Assembly (NCBI GenBank): GCA_022563625.1
Contig: JADFNA010000141.1
Span: 1-5,564, forward strand
DNA from: Candidatus Zixiibacteriota bacterium
GTDB lineage: Bacteria > Zixibacteria > MSB-5A5 > GN15 > JACZUZ01
Reading direction: 5' to 3'
Length of the DNA stretch: 5,564 nucleotides
The position numbers and the translations under genes are program-made. Below, piece by piece: positions 1 to 4,639 of the stretch. The notes under the pieces were generated by a model, which saw only the letters and a program-made list of their open reading frames with translations, did not search any database and was not told the origin of the DNA. The stretch's first letter is position 1. Each line of letters starts with the position of its first letter.

Positions 1-21
1 CGGTGGGTCACTTTTGGCGCA

Positions 22-166
22 ATTCCGGCAGGCGGGTGTGTGGCGGGTGCTATGCTGCCCGGCAGTTCGGCCCGGCTGGTTTCTGGGCGAATGGGCGTGT
101 TCTGCCCCCTTATTTCCTGTTTCGCTCCGGTTTTCCCGCGTGGGCGCGTCTGCCCGCCGCCGGGAT
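22..166. mobile_element. Putative MITE-like insertion interrupting fmt
   Basis: This GC-rich segment of about 145 bp starts with ATTCCGGCAGGCGGG (22-36) and ends with CCCGCCGCCGGGAT (153-166). These are imperfect terminal inverted repeats that align at 13 of 15 positions, with one mismatch and one single-base gap. It lies exactly where Fmt homology is lost. On the minus strand the fmt frame reads QDETQAI up to the element, and IAPKVTH follows beyond it in another frame. Joined, they resemble the normal family linker of the type QATYAPK. Inside are two GGCGGGTG copies (31-38 and 42-49, approximately) and a CTGCC-C-GGCAG dyad at 55-65. It is too short to encode a transposase, so it would be non-autonomous. 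No clear target-site duplication beyond AT is visible. The segment could instead be an intergenic palindromic repeat or an assembly chimera. Confidence 0.45.
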
Positions 167-757
167 CGCCTGTGTTTCATCCTGCTTGATGGGCGTCGCC
201 GAGCCTGATTCGATTGCATCAATCGTCTCAACCAGAAATCCAGCAGCCAGATGGCTCATACGCGCCGCCAGAGAGGAATAAGTGTCATCAGGCCTAATCG
301 ATTCAGGAAGCTGTGCGATTATTCCTCCGGTATCGACTGACTTTTCAAGCAAAAATGCGCTCAGCCCGCTTTCGCTCTCGCCATTCATCAGCGCCCGCTG
401 AATCGGCGCGGCGCCACGGTATTTTGGCAGAAGCGAGGCATGAATGTTAATCGAGCCGTGTTTCGGCAGAGTAAAGACCGCCTCAGGCAAGATGCGGAAA
501 GCAATCACAGCAAACAGGTCAGCGCCGATTTCACGCAAGCGGACGATGAACCCGGAATCTTTCAGGGAGCCCGGTGTCAGAACTTCCAGAGAAAGCTCCT
601 CGGCGACCAGCCGCACGGGGGTAGGCTGGAGTTTGCGGCCGCGCCCGGATGGTTTGTCCAAGCCGGTCACGACAGCCAGCGCTGTGTGCTTAGAACTGTG
701 AAGCGCCCTGAGCGCGGGAACAGCAAAATCCGGCGTTCCCATGTACACCACATTCAT
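110..757 (-). CDS. fmt: Methionyl-tRNA formyltransferase, C-terminally truncated
   Basis: Fmt transfers a formyl group from 10-formyltetrahydrofolate to Met-tRNA(fMet) in the cytoplasm before initiation. The 215-residue product opens with the family signature MGTPDFAVPAL (residues 6-16) and continues with DKPSGRGRKL (34-43). The folate site follows as NIHASLLPKYRGAAPIQRA (104-122), and VDTGGII is at 141-147. The catalytic triad expected from the E. coli enzyme is present as N104, H106 and D142. The ATG is preceded by GGAAAGG about 6 bases upstream. Full-length Fmt is usually about 310 residues. Here homology ends near QDETQAI (192-198), and a 17-residue basic tail that does not look like Fmt follows to the TAA. 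The missing part is the C-terminal tRNA-binding domain. The break coincides with a repeat-bounded segment at 22-166. It could be a decaying gene, a functional truncated enzyme or an assembly artefact. The family call is firm; the functional state is not. Confidence 0.93.
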   Translation of the reverse strand: MNVVYMGTPDFAVPALRALHSSKHTALAVVTGLDKPSGRGRKLQPTPVRLVAEELSLEVLTPGSLKDSGFIVRLREIGADLFAVIAFRILPEAVFTLPKHGSINIHASLLPKYRGAAPIQRALMNGESESGLSAFLLEKSVDTGGIIAQLPESIRPDDTYSSLAARMSHLAAGFLVETIDAIESGSATPIKQDETQAIPAAGRRAHAGKPERNRK

Positions 758-905
758 GAAAACCTTTCCGATTGTCTGCGGCTGAACGCCGGAGTCATCG
801 GACTTTGTATGTGTCTTTCAGAATACTTAAAAAAGGCTGGAGTATTAGCCCCGCGTCGGCATGACTGGCAAAATTTGTCGTGTCTGCGACTCTAAATGTG
901 GCGTA

Positions 906-952
906 GCATCCGCCCTTCTCCAAGACAGTCTACAAGACAGACTGGCGGATGC
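906..952. repeat. Intergenic palindrome between def and fmt
   Basis: A perfect 9-bp inverted repeat, GCATCCGCC (906-914) and GGCGGATGC (944-952), encloses 29 bases. Within it a second inverted pair, AGTCT (927-931) and AGACT (939-943), continues the stem after an asymmetric bulge. CAAGACAG occurs twice with a 12-bp period (921-928 and 933-940). On the minus strand it lies just after the def stop and before fmt, so it would be transcribed as a long hairpin in a def-fmt mRNA. No T-run follows it in that direction, so a standard intrinsic terminator is unlikely. An mRNA processing or attenuation site, or a copy of an interspersed repeat, fits better. The rest of the 758-979 gap holds only a weak AATACT/AGTATT dyad (822-846) and no gene. 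Confidence 0.6.
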
Positions 953-979
953 CGGAGACGGCTTCTGTTTGCGCTCTGC

Positions 980-1585
980 TTATCGCTCTAATCGCGCGTT
1001 ATGCGGCGTTTGAGGCGCCCCTGAAGACTTCAAAGCGCTGGCTGCGCTGGCAACACTAGCGGCGCTCGCAACGCCCTCAGCGCGAAGCTTTTTCAGCTTG
1101 CCTCTCATTAGCTGACGGGTTATTGACGAGAGATGATCAATAAATAATTTACCCTCTAAATGATCATTTTCGTGCAAAATCACCCGGGCCAACATCCCGT
1201 CGGCCTCAAGTGTGAATTCATTTCCACCGGCGTCCCTGGCCCGGAGCTTAATCCGTTCTGGACGCGTGATATATTCGTACATATCCGGAAATGACAGACA
1301 TCCCTCCTCGAGTTCGCATTCGCCGTCCCTCGAGAATATCTCGGGATTGATAAACACACGGAATGTTTCGGCCGGGTCGATATGCGACAGGTTCACAATG
1401 AACACTCGCTTTGCGACACCCAATTGATTGGCCGCCAGTCCTAACCCTTCAGCATTGTCCAGTGTGGCGATCAAATCCGCCACCAATTTTTTGGTCTCCC
1501 GATCGATTGGCTGGACCGGTTTTATCGCCTGCGATTTTTTTCGCAGCGCCGGATGTCCATAGAGCACAATCGATCGCACCGCCAC
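980..1585 (-). CDS. def: Peptide deformylase
   Basis: Def is a metallohydrolase that removes the N-formyl group from nascent proteins as they leave the ribosome. All three family motifs are intact in the 201-residue product: GLGLAANQLG (47-56, with Q54), EGCLS (94-98) and HENDHLEG (138-145). The metal ligands are C96, H138 and H142, and E139 is the general base. The start is GTG, and TAAAGGAGT lies upstream with AGGAG about 9 bases from the start. The first residues (AVRSIVLYGHPALRKKS) match the usual beginning of bacterial Def. The catalytic fold ends near residue 169. A low-complexity tail of about 30 residues follows and includes two tandem VASAAS units. It lies upstream of fmt in the same orientation, the classic pairing, but 222 bp separate the genes. 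Confidence is very high. Confidence 0.97.
   Translation of the reverse strand: MAVRSIVLYGHPALRKKSQAIKPVQPIDRETKKLVADLIATLDNAEGLGLAANQLGVAKRVFIVNLSHIDPAETFRVFINPEIFSRDGECELEEGCLSFPDMYEYITRPERIKLRARDAGGNEFTLEADGMLARVILHENDHLEGKLFIDHLSSITRQLMRGKLKKLRAEGVASAASVASAASALKSSGAPQTPHNARLER
1024..1075 (-). repeat. Degenerate 18-bp tandem repeat encoding VASAAS twice in the Def tail
   Basis: Within the 3' end of def the minus strand encodes VASAAS-VASAAS (about residues 172-183), then a further A-rich stretch. The two 18-bp units differ at several synonymous positions, for example GTTGCGAGC against GTTGCCAGC. The unit is therefore either an older duplication or was selected at the protein level. The boundaries are approximate. 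It lies outside the deformylase catalytic fold and probably forms a flexible Ala/Ser-rich tail. Confidence 0.5.
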
Positions 1586-1705
1586 TTGTCACTACTCCTT
1601 TAGCCGGGTAAGCCTGCCTTGGCCTACTCATAGCATATTCTGAAAGTGTGATCCAGTTTTACTGGTGTTTCTGCAAAGCAAAACCAACAGGATGATTGCA
1701 TCACC

Positions 1706-2065
1706 TTATTCCTGCGCTCTGCCGGCGATGGAGCTTCTCAGGAATTCGAGTTTCATCTCCCCCACCTTAAGCACCACTGAATCACGTTTTTCGTTAAACG
1801 CGAAAATGTCACCGAACATCCCGCCGGAGGTAACTACCCGGTCACCCTTTTTGAGCTCGGACAACAGTTTCTTGTGTGCTTTTTGTTTCTTTTGCTGTGG
1901 CCTGAGAACCAGTAAATACATTATCAGGAAAATCGGAATGAAAATCCCGAAACTGGCAAAAAACCCGCCGCCGCTGCCGTCACCTGTGGCCGGCCCCATG
2001 GCATACAGCGGACTGGCCAGCGCCCCAGCCCCTAGAATTGCAATTAATGTTTTTAACCCTCGCAA
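1706..2065 (-). CDS. yajC: Preprotein translocase subunit YajC
   Basis: YajC is a small inner-membrane protein that associates with SecD-SecF and supports Sec-dependent export and membrane insertion. The 119-residue product has a hydrophobic N-terminal segment ending SPLYA before MG (about residue 22), which looks like a signal peptide. A glycine-rich linker follows, then one transmembrane helix (about 40-54, FGIFIPIFLIMYLLVL). After it comes the hallmark cytoplasmic start RPQQKKQKAHKKLL (55-68) and the conserved GDRVVTSGGMFGDI (74-87). I chose the TTG at 2063-2065 because a doubled GGAGG lies just upstream and the protein then begins with a basic n-region (MRGLK). A longer reading from TTG at 2104 adds 13 residues, including two acidic ones, and has no visible ribosome-binding site. 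The usual partners tgt and secD/secF are absent; def follows about 120 bp downstream. Confidence 0.9.
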   Translation of the reverse strand: MRGLKTLIAILGAGALASPLYAMGPATGDGSGGGFFASFGIFIPIFLIMYLLVLRPQQKKQKAHKKLLSELKKGDRVVTSGGMFGDIFAFNEKRDSVVLKVGEMKLEFLRSSIAGRAQE

Positions 2066-2068
2066 AAT

Positions 2069-2080
2069 CCTCCATCCTCC
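2069..2080 (-). promoter_or_regulatory. Doubled Shine-Dalgarno that sets the yajC start
   Basis: The minus strand reads GGAGGATGGAGG, then ATT and TTG. The two GGAGG cores sit 3 and 10 bases from the TTG at 2063-2065. Both lie inside the longer 132-codon reading, which argues that the upstream 13 codons are untranslated leader. Confidence 0.6.
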
Positions 2081-2150
2081 ATTTATATCGTCTGCCCAGT
2101 TCAATTTCTGAACAGTAGTTTGGCTTTGCCCTCACATTACCGAAGTTAAT

Positions 2151-2173
2151 CGTAAGTATGCCAGCTACTTACG
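2151..2173. repeat. Perfect 8-bp hairpin dyad in the gap upstream of yajC
   Basis: CGTAAGTA (2151-2158) and TACTTACG (2166-2173) form a perfect 8-bp stem with a 7-base loop. On the minus strand it is followed by ATTAACTT, which is only mildly T-rich. It could be a weak terminator for the secreted protein gene that ends at 2357, or an operator upstream of yajC. It lies in the gap of about 290 bp between those two genes, where I see no coding sequence. Confidence 0.45.
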
Positions 2174-2196
2174 GCACTAGGTCAGGTCTCACCGAC

Positions 2197-2230
2197 AACC
2201 GGAAACGGCAGTAGAAATGCCGAAGCGGTT
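2197..2230 (-). terminator. Nested hairpin, possible terminator of the CHRD/dockerin-like gene
   Basis: Two nested stems share one axis. The outer stem is AACCG (2197-2201) with CGGTT (2226-2230). The inner stem is CGGCA (2206-2210) with TGCCG (2218-2222), with a 7-base loop and small internal loops. It lies about 130 bp past the stop of the secreted protein gene. No clean T-run follows, so the terminator role is a guess; the structure itself is visible. Confidence 0.3.
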
Positions 2231-2356
2231 CTTCAGGCGCTCCCAAAGGGAATATAGAGAACGAGATTCAGCGGGGCAAGGCTGGGGGGCGGTTTCAATT
2301 AGCAGCGAGGATCTCAAGGGCATCTGTTCGGAGGACTGATGTGGGGGTGCAGGACA

Positions 2357-3472
2357 TTAGCAGCCCATTCCGGCCGGGCCACAGAGAGGCGCGGTTCCTC
2401 CAGCGAAAATCCGGGCGATCAGGAAAGTAACATCTGCGATATTTACCATTCCACTTCTGTTCACATCTCCTTCCTGGCAACAAGGGGGCGCTGATCCACC
2501 CGCAAAAATGCGTGCGATAAGAAAGGTTATATCAGCAATGTTGGTTTTGCCGCTATTATCCGCATCTCCCGGTACGGTGCAACAACAGATGTTCAGTGCA
2601 TCACCCGGGCACAAATCATCTGAATCCGAGATACCGTCCCCATCGGCGTCGGCATATGGACCTTGCTTGAGAAACTGTCCGCGAATTTCGGCGCCCGGAT
2701 AAGCAAGAGTGTGAATATTACTAAAGAGATAGCCTTTAAAAAGATACTCAACACCGTCAGAATCCAGAATCGCCGGCTCCCACATCGCGGTGTCAAGAGG
2801 ATCATATATGTTGTAGGGCACTCCTTGAACGCACGGTGGACCTTCGTGAACGTTCGCGTAAATAATACTGTCCACCGCTATGTCATGCATCATGAAGGTC
2901 TCGATCAGGGTTGAATCCTGATTCAAAAATACCGCCCCGACTCCAGTATGCGGGCCGTCCGGACTAGTGCAGTTATTCGCCTGAGGACCGTCCATATTGA
3001 AAACAAAGATATGCGGATCCGGTTTTTGTTCGATTCGTCCAAGTATCTCACCGTTCGGGAAATCTGGAGAGATTATTGCGACAAAGAGATTACCCGACAC
3101 TAGTTGCGCCAAGTCTCCGGCAGCGAGCTGCCACTCCACGGCCAGAGGACTTGCACCCAGAGGAGTGACAAATAGCGCTGCGCCTGTATCACAAGGATCG
3201 CCAGTGCGCACATCCACACTCACAACGCTGTCTTCGGAGAGATCGTGATTGATAAACAACGAAAACGCCGTTGAATCTTGGTTTAGAACTCCAACCACGT
3301 ACCCCAGATGGGGGCTAACTACGCTGTCGCAAGGAAATGATGATGCGGGCTTTAGAGTGAATGCGAAGGTGTTCTCAAGAGAAAAAGCGGCTACCTGCGA
3401 GTGGACAAGAAAGCCAATGCCCGTTGCAAGGAAACAGGTAAGAAGTGTCGACTTCAGCAAAGTGGTATTCAT
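2357..3472 (-). CDS. Secreted protein with two CHRD-like domains, TSP3 repeat and dockerin-like tail
   Basis: This is an exported protein of unknown function. The 371-residue product starts with a signal peptide (about 1-29, ending SQVAA). Two similar domains follow, about 34-150 and 153-270. Both carry LNQDST (63-68 and 183-188) and a matched pair of cysteines (C48/C94 and C168/C214), and both end in a CHRD-style motif, FPNGEILGRI (138-147) and YPGAEIRGQF (258-267). Next is a calcium-binding thrombospondin type 3 stretch (DADGDGISDSDDLCPG, 275-290). Two dockerin-like units with a 33-residue period close the protein: GDADNSG and NIADITFLIARIFAGG from 302, and GDVNRSG and NIADVTFLIARIFAGG from 335. 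Their calcium ligands would be D303/D305/S307/D314 and D336/N338/S340/D347. The tail is cysteine-rich (296-298, 331-332, 364, 371). The ATG has GAAGG 8 bases upstream. No cohesin partner or sorting signal is visible. The domain calls are good; the role is unknown. Confidence 0.85.
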   Translation of the reverse strand: MNTTLLKSTLLTCFLATGIGFLVHSQVAAFSLENTFAFTLKPASSFPCDSVVSPHLGYVVGVLNQDSTAFSLFINHDLSEDSVVSVDVRTGDPCDTGAALFVTPLGASPLAVEWQLAAGDLAQLVSGNLFVAIISPDFPNGEILGRIEQKPDPHIFVFNMDGPQANNCTSPDGPHTGVGAVFLNQDSTLIETFMMHDIAVDSIIYANVHEGPPCVQGVPYNIYDPLDTAMWEPAILDSDGVEYLFKGYLFSNIHTLAYPGAEIRGQFLKQGPYADADGDGISDSDDLCPGDALNICCCTVPGDADNSGKTNIADITFLIARIFAGGSAPPCCQEGDVNRSGMVNIADVTFLIARIFAGGTAPLCGPAGMGC

Positions 3473-3695
3473 TAGAAATGCCTTCGCAATTACAAAACAA
3501 TACTACAAAATGTGTTTCTCTGATTCATATGAACCTTAGACTAAATCCGTTAGCCCAGCAAGCGCCCCAACGAATCACAAGAACTCATCACCTCAATTTA
3601 GTCTTGAATGGGAGGGTTTGCAAGTCATTTCTCACCGTATTTTTCTGCGGAACAGCTTCCAAGCGCCGTACTTGCCTGTCCAAATCTGCGGCCCA
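3473..3695. other. Intergenic region upstream of the CHRD/dockerin-like gene
   Basis: The gap of about 220 bp lies between the FAD protein stop and the secreted protein start. It is AT-richer next to the latter, where its promoter should lie, but I cannot name a clear -35/-10 pair. AGACTAAAT (3538-3546) recurs inverted as ATTTAGTCT (3596-3604), 49 bases apart. A weak GGAA/TTCC dyad lies at 3649-3660. No gene is supported. Confidence 0.4.
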
Positions 3696-4499
3696 TCAGG
3701 CGTGGATTATGGGGAAAAGAGTTTGAGGATCAAATTTTGCGCGCACTTCGGCGGCATATGACAGCGCCTGTGGACCACAGGCCAGCGTCTCCAGAAACTC
3801 CGCCTGCGAAATCGGCTTCTGGATCAGAGACCGGTATTCTTCTCGAGCGCTTTGGGGTAGAACGCGCAGTTTGGCCGACGCGATGAAACCATACAGTCCC
3901 CATGAAGGAGAAAAAATGCGGGCGAAGTTTTCACCCGAAAGGACTTTATCCGAACCGACACCGAAACTTCTAACCTGCCCGGTCGGCAGGGCAATTTCCA
4001 GACGAAGAATGTAACGCGAGATATCAATTTCCGCGGGGTGTTTCTTACCGGCGACCAGCTTTTTCTGCCAGTGTTTCGGGTCCAGAGATGCGCCCAGGCC
4101 GACGGCAATCGCCCCGCCCACTGAGCCGACATAGGGCAAATTTGACAGCGGGAAAAATAAATCATGCTTTGCAAGTTTGGCGTTGATTTCCCTAAGGGGA
4201 AAACCGGACCCGGCCGTAATCGCCAGAGCCGCCTCGTCGATTTCGAGCAGATCGTTCAAGCGATCATCCCGGATTGTCAGCAATTCCTCAAAAATCTCTC
4301 CAACCGGATCAATGTTGTTGCCATAGCCGGTGATGAACAGCTTCTGGCCAGCCTCACCGGCAAGCCTGATTACCGTCGCCGCTTCGGCGACGCTTTCCGG
4401 ATGAAACGTGGGATACCCTTTCTGATATGTCAGCCTGTCTTCGGGAAAGTGGGTTGGCAAGTCTGCCAGGAAATCTTTGATAGTCGTAGAATCAGGCAT
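3696..4499 (-). CDS. Short FAD-binding oxidoreductase (PCMH-type, GlcE-like)
   Basis: This is a flavoprotein of the vanillyl-alcohol oxidase/PCMH family, nearest in style to the GlcE subunit of glycolate oxidase; the substrate is unknown. In the 267-residue product, the first FAD-binding part includes HPESVAEAATVIRLAGEAG (33-51) and ITGYGNNIDPVGE (56-68). AGSGFPLREINAKL (96-109) and PYVGSVGGAIAVGLGAS (122-138) follow. The second includes LEIALPTGQVRSFG (167-180) and WGLYGFIASAKLRVLP (200-215). The flavin loop has no histidine, so FAD is probably bound non-covalently. The end, AEVRAKFDPQTLFP (250-263), matches the usual terminus of full-length relatives. Almost all of the substrate/cap domain between about 215 and 245 is therefore missing, while both ends are kept. 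There is no clear Shine-Dalgarno. A partner subunit such as GlcD or GlcF is not next to it. Confidence 0.8.
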   Translation of the reverse strand: MPDSTTIKDFLADLPTHFPEDRLTYQKGYPTFHPESVAEAATVIRLAGEAGQKLFITGYGNNIDPVGEIFEELLTIRDDRLNDLLEIDEAALAITAGSGFPLREINAKLAKHDLFFPLSNLPYVGSVGGAIAVGLGASLDPKHWQKKLVAGKKHPAEIDISRYILRLEIALPTGQVRSFGVGSDKVLSGENFARIFSPSWGLYGFIASAKLRVLPQSAREEYRSLIQKPISQAEFLETLACGPQALSYAAEVRAKFDPQTLFPIIHA

Positions 4500-4505
4500 G
4501 GTAGC

Positions 4506-4537
4506 TATATATATAGAGAAATCCGGTTACGATTCAA
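4506..4537 (-). promoter_or_regulatory. Candidate promoter for the FAD-binding protein, nearly leaderless
   Basis: On the minus strand TTGAAT (4532-4537) is followed after 16 bases by TATATA (4510-4515), inside a TATATATATA run (4506-4515). Only GCTACC then separates the run from the ATG at 4499. Transcription would start within a few bases of the start codon, which agrees with the absence of a ribosome-binding site. The AT run makes the exact -10 register uncertain. Confidence 0.4.
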
Positions 4538-4562
4538 ATCGAAAGCTGAATAGTTCCGGTTA
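4522..4562. repeat. Pair of 8-bp direct repeats in the divergent promoter region
   Basis: TCCGGTTA occurs at 4522-4529 and again at 4555-4562, 33 bp apart, about three helical turns. The first copy lies in the candidate promoter spacer of the FAD protein. A half-site CCGGAT is seen at 4601-4606. A regulator binding two sites on one face is possible; chance is not excluded. Confidence 0.3.
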
Positions 4563-4589
4563 TGTGACCATCACGCAGCCCGCGGTGAT

Positions 4590-4618
4590 TTGATTTGTCA
4601 CCGGATTTGGAGTAATTT
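4590..4618 (+). promoter_or_regulatory. Weak candidate promoter for aconitase
   Basis: TTGATT (4590-4595) and TAATTT (4613-4618) are separated by exactly 17 bases. Both matches to the sigma-70 consensus are partial. The start point would be near 4625, giving a leader of about 15 bases that keeps the AAGGG ribosome-binding site. GGTGA/TCACC (4584-4588 and 4598-4602) forms a small dyad overlapping the -35. Confidence 0.25.
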
Positions 4619-4626
4619 TCGTGATG

Positions 4627-4631
4627 AAGGG
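4627..4631 (+). promoter_or_regulatory. Ribosome-binding site of aconitase
   Basis: AAGGG lies 8 bases before the ATG at 4640 and 11 before the second ATG at 4643. An in-frame TAG at 4637-4639 excludes any earlier start, so 4640 is preferred. Confidence 0.6.
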
Positions 4632-4639
4632 CCTGTTAG

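Noticed and set aside
3..281. Plus-strand open frame at the left end
   Set aside because: It is antisense to fmt and the GC-rich insert, with a product rich in W, R and C and no recognisable domain. High GC explains the lack of stops.
440..895. Plus-strand frame of 151 codons opposite fmt
   Set aside because: It lies antisense to the conserved Fmt catalytic domain and has no family resemblance.
1653..1665. CCAGT-TTT-ACTGG dyad between yajC and def as a terminator
   Set aside because: The stem is only 5 bp with no T-run on the minus strand, too weak to call.
1665..2111. Plus-strand frame of 148 codons opposite yajC
   Set aside because: It mirrors the yajC coding region, and the minus-strand protein has all YajC hallmarks.
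2295..2483. Minus-strand frame overlapping the end of the secreted protein gene
   Set aside because: It is an alternate-frame shadow of the dockerin-like repeats and has no independent start signal.
4164..4553. Plus-strand frame of 129 codons opposite the FAD-binding gene
   Set aside because: It is antisense to conserved PCMH motifs and shows no domain.
4561..4639. Riboswitch or iron-responsive element upstream of aconitase
   Set aside because: Several short competing dyads are present, but none matches a riboswitch or an IRE loop that I can recognise.
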